A stretch of 64,000 nt of DNA from Balneolaceae bacterium (GTDB lineage: Bacteria > Bacteroidota > Rhodothermia > Balneolales > Balneolaceae), in assembly GCA_034521495.1 (NCBI GenBank), contig JAXHMK010000010.1:1-64000 (forward strand), given 5' to 3'. A program made the position numbers and the translations under genes. Of the stretch, positions 55,094 to 63,700 are shown one piece after another (position 1 is the stretch's first letter; each line of letters starts with the position of its first letter). The notes below the pieces were generated by a model. The model had not been told where the DNA came from, did no database searches, and worked only from the letters and a program-made list of their open reading frames with translations.

Positions 55094-55246
55094 GACGATC
55101 TTAAATTGGTTATCGTATCAGTGATTAAAAAGGTCTACACAGCTTTCATACTGTGCAGAACAAAATTTGAGTTAATTACTTTGCGTGATTGTAATTATTC
55201 CAAATTAAATTGCCTGAACAGCCAATGCTGTGCAGGTCTAAGATTA

Positions 55247-55691
55247 TTAATTCTGAGTAATTGTTGCTGAATTAAAAGATCCATCAACATTCACAAGAGC
55301 AGAATTTGAACCCATGGTTTGCGTAACGCTCACGCCGTTTTCATTACCGAAAATGTCAACTGTGGCAGTATTAAAACCTGAATTATTTCCTATTTGAGAA
55401 AGTGTTACACTATTAAGATCACCTTCGATGTCTACATATCCGAGAGCATCTTCTTGAGCAGCACCTACGGTGTTCTCATCCCCAATTATATCCAAAATTA
55501 ATTCATTTGGAATTTTTTGGGCTTCTGCTCTGAGTGAATAAAGACGGTTTAGATCACCAATCATAATCCAATTGCCCACCAAACGCCGTGGTAAAATCTC
55601 CAGTAAACTGCTTAACGGCTCCATTATGCTCCACGTTAGCCTGCTGGATGAAAATGTTATGCACAATTATTAGAAATAAAGTTTTTATCAT
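55247..55691 (-). pseudogene. Curlin-repeat protein gene, frameshifted in its 5' third
   Basis: From the ATG at 55691 the frame reads MIKTLFLIIVHNIFIQQANV, EHNGAVKQFTGDFTTAFGGQ and LDYDW, then stops at 55554. The next frame continues from about 55580 with GDLNRLYSLRAEAQ, IIGDENTVGAAQEDALGYVD, GDLNSVTLSQIGNNSGFNTA, TVDIFGNENGVSVTQ and a final SFNSATITQN. Curlin-type repeats occur on both sides of the break. The short signal also looks damaged, so more than one indel may be present. It lies between the other curlin genes on the same strand. Confidence 0.65.
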
Positions 55692-55825
55692 TTGAGTCTT
55701 GATTTTATATAACATTTATCGGTTACAGATCAGAGATTATAAGGTCTGATCAAAAATCACAAACATTCATAAGTGCGTTTTTTTTGCTCAGTTAACTTTA
55801 ATAAATCATTAACATCGTGATTTAA

Positions 55826-55872
55826 AAAGCCGGCCGAATCTTTCAAATTCATAAAATTGAAAGTCGACCGGC
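55826..55872 (-). terminator. Hairpin downstream of the intact curlin gene
   Basis: AAGCCGGCCGAATCTTTCAA pairs imperfectly with TTGAAAGTCGACCGGC. On the minus strand the hairpin follows the stop at 55888 and is followed by TTTTTAAATC, so it probably terminates the curlin transcript before the frameshifted paralogues. Confidence 0.65.
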
Positions 55873-55887
55873 AAATTCAATTATAGA

Positions 55888-56616
55888 TCAGTTTATTTGA
55901 TTTACCACAGCATCATTCTCATGACCAGTTTGTGCAATGTCTATCATATCACCACTACCACCGTTTTGGTAGGATAGCGCAGCGTTCCAATCACCTGTTT
56001 GGAGTATTGTTGAAGAACCATAACCTCTTTCTTGTCCAGCTTGAATTGTGTTGTTATCTCCATCTTGAGTGAAGTCCATTTCATACCGTAAGGATGAAAA
56101 ACCATCTGCTATTTGAAAAGCACGACCACCGAATCCATATGTTCCACCGCCTGGTACACCTATAATTTTGTTATCATCACCAATCTGTGTAGCATCAAAC
56201 TCATTCCAGTATTGTTGGTAAACATTTGCAAAGTTTTCTATTCCGTCTTGTAGTATGTTTGCTACGTTGTTTCCTGCGTCTACCTGCTCAACATGAGCTA
56301 CGTTATCATCTCCCCACTGTTCAATGGTTGTAGCATGGGCGCCTGTAACTCGAAAATCTTGCTTTACAGTTGCAAGATTGTTTACTCCTGAGCCCAGACC
56401 ACCTAAACCAAGTTGATCTATATCAGCAAAATGACCCTCACCTTCACTAAGTCCAACATCAGAAGTTTGTTCTACATTTGCCGTGTTAAGGTCACCAACC
56501 TGATCAATGAAAGCTTCATTGCCATCATCATTCTGATCGACTGTTGCATTATTCTGCCCAAAGGCCATTCCTGCCGTAAAGAGCAGCATTACGAGTAGTG
56601 TTGTTAGCTTTTTCAT
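55888..56616 (-). CDS. Curlin-repeat amyloid subunit (CsgA/CsgB-like), intact
   Basis: This 242-residue protein has a signal peptide (MKKLTTLLVMLLFTAGMAFG) and many curlin-type repeats. These include NNATVDQNDDGNEAFIDQVG, DLNTANVEQTSDVG, DNVAHVEQVDAGNNVANILQ, DNNTIQAGQERGYGSSTILQ and HENDAVVNQIN. Regular Gln/Asn spacing and alternating hydrophobic residues are the amyloid signature. It should be exported through CsgG and polymerise at the cell surface. It is the only uninterrupted major curlin in the window. A 250-bp structured leader separates it from csgG. Confidence 0.85.
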   Translation of the reverse strand: MKKLTTLLVMLLFTAGMAFGQNNATVDQNDDGNEAFIDQVGDLNTANVEQTSDVGLSEGEGHFADIDQLGLGGLGSGVNNLATVKQDFRVTGAHATTIEQWGDDNVAHVEQVDAGNNVANILQDGIENFANVYQQYWNEFDATQIGDDNKIIGVPGGGTYGFGGRAFQIADGFSSLRYEMDFTQDGDNNTIQAGQERGYGSSTILQTGDWNAALSYQNGGSGDMIDIAQTGHENDAVVNQIN

Positions 56617-56867
56617 CGCTTATCCTGTTTTTATTTGTTGTTATTTAATGAAACTGCCTGGCTCGGTTTGAGCCAATCAGTACTCACGCTTATGTGTGAG
56701 ATTCAGTTTAGGAGATGAAAAAGCGCATGGTAACCCAGCACAGAAATATGTATTTTGTCAATGCAAGGCGACGTTGTGGTGTTCACCTCTTACAGTTTTA
56801 CCTGTAAGATTCCGCAGCGTCGTTTTGCGCTTTTTTCTCCAAATTCTTGTCTATTGATTTATCATTT
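56617..56867 (-). promoter_or_regulatory. Structured leader between csgG and the curlin gene
   Basis: This 251-bp stretch holds three hairpins: GGCTCGGTTTGAGCC (56660-56674), CTCACGCTTATGTGTGAG (56683-56700) and a compound one at about 56770-56832 with inner TCTTACAG/CTGTAAGA. It is either a csgG terminator plus a curlin promoter, or a structured 5' UTR that boosts curlin mRNA. Confidence 0.45.
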
Positions 56868-58238
56868 TTAATAGAAATTTGGTTTTATTAAAAAACTTAA
56901 GTTCACGTTCCACTGCTGGTCGTTATACCTGCCCTCAGAAACTCCGTCAAGACCATCTTGTAATAAATACCTGTACTGAGCACTTACCCGTAGACCGAAG
57001 TTGTTATTGAATCTAAGATCCAGACCAGTTTCGAAACTTGCAGTTGGAAAAAATTGATCTTCCAGATAGTCATATTTTTTGTCGAAAGCTAAAATCCCTC
57101 CCCCTAAACTCATAAATGGTGAGAGATGGTAATTGGGTGTGGCATAGACATTTAATAATAGATCAACACTATTGAGAGGGCTTAAAAAAACTTCATTAAC
57201 CCCGATTTCACCTCTTTGAAAATTTCCTCTGATTGAGAAGTAATTATTCATGTTTTTCTCGACTTGAATCGCCAAACCTGCTCTTTTACTTGGAGATTTA
57301 TAGTTCCCAATATGGCTTCCTAAGAGCCCACCAACACCTACTGTAAATCCATCTCGTAACTCTTCCCGGGTATCAAAACCAAAGTAATCTCTTCTCAACC
57401 GTTCTTCTTGTTTTTTGCTATATTCGAAATTCTCTTTGTAGGCGAGAACCTCATCATCGTTTTCAGCACTCCATATACCTTCTTCAATGCCTTCCAGAAT
57501 CAGAAGTTTTACGGCTTCATCAATCGCCTCAGTGACAGCCATAACCGGAGGCTCATTGTATGTGTAACCAGCCTCAGCCTCAAGGAGTCTGTTGGTGTCG
57601 ATATATCGGAATGCACCGCCCTCTAATTGTTGAGATAGAACGGATTTCGTAGTATGCACTGTTTTTAAAACTCTTCCACTCTGTGTGGATACAGCCCGCA
57701 GATAGATCGTCACCTGATCCTTGCGAAACATATTTGAACCACCGGTAGCAAGATATCGCAACCCAGCCCCACCGGTGATCACATTTGTATCATAGCCAAT
57801 GACGCCGCCTTCAAGCATAACCCCCGCAAATAGCAAAGGAGGAAGGGGGTCAGGTCCTTCCGGGCCGGAATGCTGCTGCCGTATCGATTGAATAATCTGC
57901 CGTTCATTTAAAAGGTTGGAGATATTCTCACGCTCAATCGGAACGAACCAGCCGGACTCTTCCATAGATTTTATTAAGATAGACGTGGCACCTTGTGTAA
58001 CGGCTGTTGACCAGCTGGCTACCCGTTCACTCGGTTTATACTGGCCCGTTTGATCCCGGAACCGGTAAACTGCCGCCACAACTTTTTCCGATGGATCTGG
58101 CAGTGATCTGAGTGATTCGTTTGCTTTACTTAATGTGCCGGGAGTTGCTCTTTCGGTATGCATGGGTATCATTGTTCCGGCACAGGAAACGGTAATCAAT
58201 GAAAGTATAAATATTAATATGTGAGAGATTTTTTGCAT
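56868..58238 (-). CDS. csgG: CsgG curli secretion channel with extra C-terminal barrel-like domain
   Basis: This 456-residue lipoprotein has a lipobox TVSCAG (Cys at about 19). Residues about 45-260 are the CsgG domain: KVVAAVYRFRDQTGQYKPSE, VTQGATSILIKSMEESGWF, LLFAGVMLEGGVIGYDTNV and YLRAVSTQSGRVLKTV. E. coli CsgG ends at about 277 residues. Here a further 190 residues carry repeated amphipathic strands (GLAIQVEKNMNNYFSIRGNF, then YATPNYHLSPFMSLGGG) ending in NVNLSFLIKPNFY, which looks like an 8-strand outer-membrane barrel. It exports curlin across the outer membrane. The start lies 4 bp after csgF. Confidence 0.88.
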   Translation of the reverse strand: MQKISHILIFILSLITVSCAGTMIPMHTERATPGTLSKANESLRSLPDPSEKVVAAVYRFRDQTGQYKPSERVASWSTAVTQGATSILIKSMEESGWFVPIERENISNLLNERQIIQSIRQQHSGPEGPDPLPPLLFAGVMLEGGVIGYDTNVITGGAGLRYLATGGSNMFRKDQVTIYLRAVSTQSGRVLKTVHTTKSVLSQQLEGGAFRYIDTNRLLEAEAGYTYNEPPVMAVTEAIDEAVKLLILEGIEEGIWSAENDDEVLAYKENFEYSKKQEERLRRDYFGFDTREELRDGFTVGVGGLLGSHIGNYKSPSKRAGLAIQVEKNMNNYFSIRGNFQRGEIGVNEVFLSPLNSVDLLLNVYATPNYHLSPFMSLGGGILAFDKKYDYLEDQFFPTASFETGLDLRFNNNFGLRVSAQYRYLLQDGLDGVSEGRYNDQQWNVNLSFLIKPNFY

Positions 58239-58242
58239 TAAT

Positions 58243-58665
58243 CTAAAAATTCGGGATTGTTATGCTGGTTTCATCTCCGGTAAGGATATTGAATATTCGT
58301 AATTGAATTCCATCAAGTCCGGGAATGACCTCGATCACAAATTCTCCAAACTCAAACCTGGATTCCTGGATCTCTTCTCCCTCCCCGAATTGCCTGAGCA
58401 CTAAATCGCGGGTTAATTGTGATAAAACTTGCCGTTGTAGTGAGTTTTTAAAATCCTCAAGGGGATCTCTTTGGAATCTGTTAGAAGAAAAATCCTCCTC
58501 GAACAAATTTTGTGTATCAGCAGAACTTTTTAACCATGAATAGTTGCCCGGGTGACCACCAAATGCGGGATTCTTGGGTTCATAAACTAAATCCTGGGCA
58601 GAAGTCGAAGCAGCCAAAAGAAACAAAAATGAAATCAGAAAAAGTAAAAATTGAGATGCTTTCAT
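58243..58665 (-). CDS. csgF: Curli assembly factor CsgF
   Basis: This 140-residue protein has a signal peptide (FLLFLISFLFLLAASTSAQ). The mature start, DLVYEPKNPAFGGHPGNYSWLKSSA, is the CsgF hallmark (NPxFGG then N...L...A) that inserts into the CsgG pore. A C-terminal hydrophilic region follows, ending in a strand-rich ITIPNF. It lies 2 bp after csgE and 4 bp before csgG. It should anchor the curli nucleator at the channel exit. Confidence 0.9.
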   Translation of the reverse strand: MKASQFLLFLISFLFLLAASTSAQDLVYEPKNPAFGGHPGNYSWLKSSADTQNLFEEDFSSNRFQRDPLEDFKNSLQRQVLSQLTRDLVLRQFGEGEEIQESRFEFGEFVIEVIPGLDGIQLRIFNILTGDETSITIPNF

Positions 58666-58667
58666 GA

Positions 58668-59471
58668 TTAATAAATTTTGTACTGATGCTTATTTTCTTG
58701 CATATAATTGTAGGTGTATTGAACAGCATAGTTAGCAACTTGCTCAATTATCTCATACCGAGGTTGAAGTCTGTAACGAAATACTTGTTCATCATTCACT
58801 GACACAGAAACCAGTGACCCAAGTGAAGGTGTGGGTTGTTCCGATATAACAATAGTAAAATTGCTTGAATTTGGAGGCGCTTCCCATTTTTGATAAAAAA
58901 TATCATAGAAATCACGACCTATTTTTGATCGGGTCTCGTCGGTTACTAATCCATCTAACTCGATAAATATTTGTTGCTCAGCTTTTGCCTGAATTTCTTC
59001 TTGCTGTTCAGTGCGTTTTTCGTTGATTAGTGATTCAAAAGCGGTTCTGAATTTTTCAAGTTTGTTCTCTGAACTTGTATCGCTACTCTCTTCCTGCGAG
59101 ACTACTTCAAGCGAGTCATTAAATGAAGAAATATTCTCTATTTTTTCACAAAATGGATTATTCAGAACTTCAGAAACAGACCACCCCGATTCATTATAGA
59201 AATAAACTTTATGAGGAATTTTCAGAACAACTTCTTTATCAAGGGAAGTATTTTCTGAAAATATTTCAAGGTTTGAGGATTTAATGAGATCTATAAAACG
59301 AGAACTGCCAAAATAGCCTGAAATGCTTTCTAAAGTTTCGCCCTTGTCAGCTACATATTCTTGATAATTTTGACAAGCAGCCTGGTCGGTTTGTGCCGCA
59401 GCATTAGAATAGAAAAGAATGCTTCCAACAAACAACAGCCCAAATAATATGACTTTTAAGCTTAAGTACAT
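58668..59471 (-). CDS. csgE: CsgE curli chaperone fused to a LysM-like domain
   Basis: This 267-residue exported protein has a signal peptide (about 1-26). A LysM-like domain spans about 37-92 (YVADKGETLESISGYFG, then DKEVVLKIP), and a Glu/Ser-rich linker about 115-160. The CsgE domain covers about 165-262: DGLVTDETRSKIGRDFYDIF, FTIVISEQPTPSLGSLVSVS and VFRYRLQPRYEIIEQVA. E. coli CsgE is only about 129 residues and has no LysM. CsgE gates the CsgG pore, so LysM may tether it to peptidoglycan. It is the first gene of csgE-csgF-csgG. Confidence 0.85.
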   Translation of the reverse strand: MYLSLKVILFGLLFVGSILFYSNAAAQTDQAACQNYQEYVADKGETLESISGYFGSSRFIDLIKSSNLEIFSENTSLDKEVVLKIPHKVYFYNESGWSVSEVLNNPFCEKIENISSFNDSLEVVSQEESSDTSSENKLEKFRTAFESLINEKRTEQQEEIQAKAEQQIFIELDGLVTDETRSKIGRDFYDIFYQKWEAPPNSSNFTIVISEQPTPSLGSLVSVSVNDEQVFRYRLQPRYEIIEQVANYAVQYTYNYMQENKHQYKIY

Positions 59472-59557
59472 GGTTAGATATTTTACCCCTTTGAATGTAT
59501 TTACCCTTTTCCTCTATTGTAAATTCAATATTATTATAATTAAGTCAAAGACATTAA

Positions 59558-59575
59558 GTAGGTGATTTCACCTAC
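59558..59575. promoter_or_regulatory. Perfect palindrome upstream of csgE, possible operator
   Basis: GTAGGTGA-TT-TCACCTAC (8-bp arms) lies 87 bp upstream of the csgE start. On the minus strand it is followed by TTTGAC and TAATAATATTG-like boxes at about 59530-59549, which could be a promoter. The size and symmetry suit a dimeric regulator. No regulator gene is adjacent. The rest of 59472-59799 shows no gene. Confidence 0.45.
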
Positions 59576-59799
59576 ACTTTTTACCGAACAAGTGTTTAAA
59601 GATTAATGACTTATCTATTATAAAATCATTTCACCAAGATGAGATGCTGAATTAGACTTTTTTAATGATTTGAAAAGCTGTTCTAAAGATGGAAAAAGAT
59701 ATAATCTATCCTAAATCTTTGGAGATATACGATTCAAAAAATATGGAGAAACTTGACAGCTATTCAATTCAGAAAGTTGGAATATGAATAAAGATACAT

Positions 59800-60633
59800 T
59801 TACTCCACCCACGGAAACTTACTCCAGTCCGGCTTCCTCTTTTCCAAAAATGCATCACGACCCTCTTTGGCTTCTTCGGTCATATAGGCAAGCCGGGTGG
59901 CTTCACCGGAGAATACTTGCTGTCCCACAATTCCGTCGTCCACTAAATTGAAGGCGAACTTAATCATCCGAATAGCGGTAGGGCTTTTGCCGAGAATTTC
60001 CTGTCCCCACTCAAATGCCGTTTCTTCGAGTTCTTCGTGTGGAACTACTTCATTGACCATTCCCATCTCAAAAGCTTCCTGGGCGGAGTAATTTCGGCCG
60101 AGAAAGAAGATTTCACGGGCGCGTTTTTGTCCCACTTGCCGGGCAAGAAGAGCAGAACCAAAGCCACCGTCAAAGCTTGCAACATCGGCATCGGTTTGTT
60201 TGAAAATTGCGTGTTCTTTGCTGGCTAATGTGAGATCGCAGGTGACATGAAGACTGTGTCCGCCGCCAACGGCCCAACCGGGAACCACACAGATCACTAC
60301 TTTGCTCATAAAACGGATCATTCGCTGAATGTCTAAGACGTTGAGGCGCTGTACACCATCGCCGCCTTCATATCCCCGGGCTCCGCGAACTTTTTGATCG
60401 CCACCTGAACAGAAAGAGTAAACACCATCCTCGGCCGGTCCTTCACCGGAGAGTAAAATCACGCCGATGGAGGTATCTTCACGGGCATCAATCAAAGATT
60501 CCTCAAGTTCAAAAAGGGTTTTGGGACGGAAAGCATTGCGAACTTCGGGGCGATTAAAGGCAATACGCGCTACACCTTCTCTTTTTTTGTAGGTGATATC
60601 TTCAAATTCTTTAACGGTTTTCCAGGTACTCAT
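59800..60633 (-). CDS. menB: 1,4-dihydroxy-2-naphthoyl-CoA synthase
   Basis: This 277-residue crotonase-fold enzyme has the MenB-specific YSFCSGGDQKVRGARGYEGG (about 72-91), the oxyanion-hole motif VVPGWAVGGGHSLHVTCDL (about 114-132), FDGGFGSALLARQVGQKRAR (about 154-173) and FLEKRKPDWSKFPWVE at the C-terminus. It cyclises OSB-CoA to DHNA-CoA. It lies apart from menA-menC-menE and 560 bp from menH. Confidence 0.94.
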   Translation of the reverse strand: MSTWKTVKEFEDITYKKREGVARIAFNRPEVRNAFRPKTLFELEESLIDAREDTSIGVILLSGEGPAEDGVYSFCSGGDQKVRGARGYEGGDGVQRLNVLDIQRMIRFMSKVVICVVPGWAVGGGHSLHVTCDLTLASKEHAIFKQTDADVASFDGGFGSALLARQVGQKRAREIFFLGRNYSAQEAFEMGMVNEVVPHEELEETAFEWGQEILGKSPTAIRMIKFAFNLVDDGIVGQQVFSGEATRLAYMTEEAKEGRDAFLEKRKPDWSKFPWVE

Positions 60634-60914
60634 TTTTTACTGATTTAAGGATTGGGTCGATTGAATGTTTTTATCTATTGCAGTTGGTTTTTGTATCTGT
60701 TTAGCGTCCTGGCAGAGTGCGATAGCTCCTGCCAGAGTCGCGTGGATCGGTTTTCGAGGGGAATACCTTATCCCACAACTCTGACAGGAACCGAAAAGCA
60801 CGGTGCTCTGTCAGGTTGTTTGACTTAAACCGCTAAACATGTACTTGGTTTTAAGCAACTGATAAATGATTACTTATTTATAATAACGCGTTTACCGGTT
60901 GAGGTTGTTTTGGA

Positions 60915-61056
60915 GAGTGTCCCCCTTTTGAAGGGGGCAATGGGGGATGATAATTACATGATTTGAGCCAAATACTAAAAATTTGAGTGAAATCAATACT
61001 TATCTGGTCATCCCCCTACTCACTCCGTTCGCTTTCCCCCTTCGAAGGGGGACTGT
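60915..61056. repeat. Large imperfect palindrome of CCCCCTT...AAGGGGG type
   Basis: The left part, AGTGTCCCCCTTTTGAAGGG with GGGGGATGA (60916-60950), is inverted on the right as TCATCCCCC...TTTCCCCCTTCGAAGGGGGA (61008-61053). Each arm is also a hairpin by itself. It fills most of the gap between menB and menH (60634-61194). A second, smaller palindrome of CTGGCAGAG/CTCTGACAGG type lies at about 60709-60820. No gene is visible there. Confidence 0.75.
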
Positions 61057-61194
61057 TTCGATATTTTTAATCCAACTGGTAAACGCATTTTTTTGTGTTT
61101 TCTTTCCGTCAGCTAAAGCAGACGGAAATAGTAAGTTTTATTCTTAATTTTCATTTAAAATAAAGCAGAAGAATGTCGAATCAGAAATATCTTA

Positions 61195-61998
61195 TCAAAC
61201 TTTTAATGAATTTTTTAAGATTAGAGTAAGTTCTTCAGGCTGATCTGCATGAACTCGATGACCGGCATTTTTGATAATTTTCAATCTTGAGCGATCCGTT
61301 TGTTGGTGGATTTCGCTCATTCTTTCAACATATTTTTCATCGTGCTCACCGGCAATTAGAGTGATGGGAAGATCTGTCTCGTTTAGTTTATCACAAACAG
61401 GCGGCATTATACCGGCGCCAAACCCGCGAAGGGAAGCACTCAAAGTTTTAGGGTTCTGGGCCTCCATGATTTTTTTGTACACTGATTTCATTGGATTCGG
61501 CGTATGTTTGAAAAGGGGTAAATCCATCCAGTTTTCAATGAAATCATCATAGTTTTGTTCGATCCGTTGAGCTCGTTTTTCATCCAGTTTTTGTCGGTTA
61601 ATCCTCGCTTTTTCTGATGCAATTCCACAGTGTGAACTTTCAATCATCACCCCGGAAAACAGGTCAGGATGCGATGCAATCATCTGAAAAGCCAGGCGGC
61701 CACCCATGCTGTAGCCATACAGATATAAATTATCAACCTGTAATCGCCGGATGATGGAATGAAGTTGTTGAACTTGTCTCTCAGCTGAATAAAATGTTGA
61801 ATCTGCTGGAGATTCTGTTTCTCCATGTCCGGCAAGATCAATCGTGATTGGATTACAAAACGAATTCAATTCCCTAATAAAATGCTCAAATACCTTTTCA
61901 CTGCCCATAAACCCATGCAACATCAACAAATAGGGGAGTTCTGGCTCAGACTGATGAACGGTGCAGTGATAGTAAAATGAATCTGAATACAGAAGCAT
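61195..61998 (-). CDS. menH: 2-succinyl-6-hydroxy-2,4-cyclohexadiene-1-carboxylate synthase
   Basis: This 267-residue alpha/beta hydrolase has the oxyanion-region HGFMGSEKVFE (about 28-38), the nucleophile elbow LYGYSMGGRLAFQM (about 93-106, with the MenH-typical SMGGR) and the catalytic His in NAGHRVHADQPEEL (about 245-258). It eliminates pyruvate from SEPHCHC to give SHCHC. It starts one base after menD and follows menF-menD in one operon. Confidence 0.9.
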   Translation of the reverse strand: MLLYSDSFYYHCTVHQSEPELPYLLMLHGFMGSEKVFEHFIRELNSFCNPITIDLAGHGETESPADSTFYSAERQVQQLHSIIRRLQVDNLYLYGYSMGGRLAFQMIASHPDLFSGVMIESSHCGIASEKARINRQKLDEKRAQRIEQNYDDFIENWMDLPLFKHTPNPMKSVYKKIMEAQNPKTLSASLRGFGAGIMPPVCDKLNETDLPITLIAGEHDEKYVERMSEIHQQTDRSRLKIIKNAGHRVHADQPEELTLILKNSLKV

Positions 61999-61999
61999 A

Positions 62000-63700
62000 T
62001 CAGCTTTTCAATAAGTCTATGCGAAGATCCATACTGGCTTTGGAATCTGTTACGCATTCAATGATCAAAGTTCCGGTTACAGCATTCAGATCGATCTTCT
62101 TTAAAGAGTTGAGGGATTCAATTTTTTGATAACGAATGCCTGATGCTTTTGCAAGATGAGAAATATCTGTTTTCTGAGGAGTTTGAAAATAGGTTTGATA
62201 GATCTCTTCAGGAATAGCACGATCTTCTTTCCTGTGAATGGGCAGCATCTGGAAGATATTTCCTCCCTGGTTATTTATAATAATTGCAACAAATGGCCGG
62301 TCGCTATCTTGCTGAAGTGTATAGAGAGCATTGCTGTCATGCAGAAATGCTAAATCTCCAATAAAACAGCAGGTGGGCCTGTCAGATGAAAAATGAATGC
62401 CGAGTGCCGTGGATAAAACTCCATCTATTCCGGCAGCTCCACGGTTCACAAACTGATTTTTCCTGGATTTTCCAAATGTAAGCATATCCCTGGCCGGCAG
62501 AGAGTTGGACAGCATCACATTCCAGTTTTCAGAAAGTTGATTTGAAAAATAGTTGAACACACTGCCATCTGTCAATTCATGAGACGCGTTTATCTTTTGA
62601 GCCAGTCCTTCGGATGCTTTTTTGTTGAGTGAAAGCCATTCTTCAACCCAATTTTCTGAACTGTTTGATTGAATTATTTTATGATCGATTGAATCCTGTT
62701 TTCGGCAAATAATTTTATGGCTCACACTCATGGCATGATCCTGGGTAGTTCTTCTGGCCGTAAAATGAATGACCGGGATTTCTTGCCAGGCTTCCAACGC
62801 CCACAGCAATGAACTTGAATAAGGTTGATCGCCAAACCGAATGATCAGATCGGGTTGAAGCCTCTGACGCATATCCGGATTTCGAATAAACTGATCGAAC
62901 CGGGCAATTTGATTTGTTGTATCTGAAAGCTGACTTCCGGGTTCCGCAAGAACAGGGGCATTCAAATGATCGGCAAACAGATCAATCTGCCGGTTTAAAG
63001 CATGCTGCGGATCGGCCGGACCTGCAATTAAAAGCGGATGCTTTGAAGAAGAGATCAACTCGATAACCTCTTTACTTAATGTAATTTCAGATTGATCAGG
63101 AGAAGGGGTAAAATCCTCGGAAAATGTACTCGCTTTAAGTTTCTCTTTTTCTTCCTGAAGCGCCTCTGCTGTTGGCTCTAAAGGCTTTCGGAATGGAAGA
63201 TTAATCTGTGCGGCTCCACCTGAATCTTTCGAACATTCGATGGCTTGTTTGCCCAGGTACTCAATTCTTTTTAAATCTTCTTCCTTATTAACAGGCTCAC
63301 CCGCTTCATGAAAAAAGACGGTTTGATCTCCGAAAATCTTTATCTGATCGACGGTTTGGGAACTGCCCAGGTTTCGAAGGTTGGGTGGACGATCCGCGGT
63401 TAACAGAATCATCGGTACGCCGGATTCTTTAGCTTCAACCACAGCGGGCATATAATTGGCAACGGCAGTTCCGGAAGTACAGATCAAAACAGCAGGCATT
63501 CCCGTAGACTTCCCAATTCCAAGTGCAATAAAGGCAGCCGATCGTTCATCCAATACAACCTGTTTCTGAATTCCGGGATGAATCGCGGCGGCAAGCGTAA
63601 GCGGTGTAGATCGTGATCCGGGGGAGATTATAGCATGTCTTACGCCATTCTTATACAGAGAGTTGAGCAGTGTAGTTGACCAGGCCAGGGAATCACTCAT
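62000..63700 (-). CDS. menD: SEPHCHC synthase
   Basis: This 566-residue ThDP-dependent enzyme has the MenD N-terminus GVRHAIISPGSRSTPLTLAAA (about 19-39) with the catalytic Glu in VVLDERSAAF (about 50-59). SGTAVANYMPAVVEA follows. The ThDP/Mg motif is GDLAFLHDSNALY...NNQGGNIFQMLP (about 440-475). I chose the ATG at 63700, which overlaps the menF stop by 8 bp; the upstream TTG gives a longer overlap. It joins isochorismate and 2-oxoglutarate. Confidence 0.93.
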   Translation of the reverse strand: MSDSLAWSTTLLNSLYKNGVRHAIISPGSRSTPLTLAAAIHPGIQKQVVLDERSAAFIALGIGKSTGMPAVLICTSGTAVANYMPAVVEAKESGVPMILLTADRPPNLRNLGSSQTVDQIKIFGDQTVFFHEAGEPVNKEEDLKRIEYLGKQAIECSKDSGGAAQINLPFRKPLEPTAEALQEEKEKLKASTFSEDFTPSPDQSEITLSKEVIELISSSKHPLLIAGPADPQHALNRQIDLFADHLNAPVLAEPGSQLSDTTNQIARFDQFIRNPDMRQRLQPDLIIRFGDQPYSSSLLWALEAWQEIPVIHFTARRTTQDHAMSVSHKIICRKQDSIDHKIIQSNSSENWVEEWLSLNKKASEGLAQKINASHELTDGSVFNYFSNQLSENWNVMLSNSLPARDMLTFGKSRKNQFVNRGAAGIDGVLSTALGIHFSSDRPTCCFIGDLAFLHDSNALYTLQQDSDRPFVAIIINNQGGNIFQMLPIHRKEDRAIPEEIYQTYFQTPQKTDISHLAKASGIRYQKIESLNSLKKIDLNAVTGTLIIECVTDSKASMDLRIDLLKS

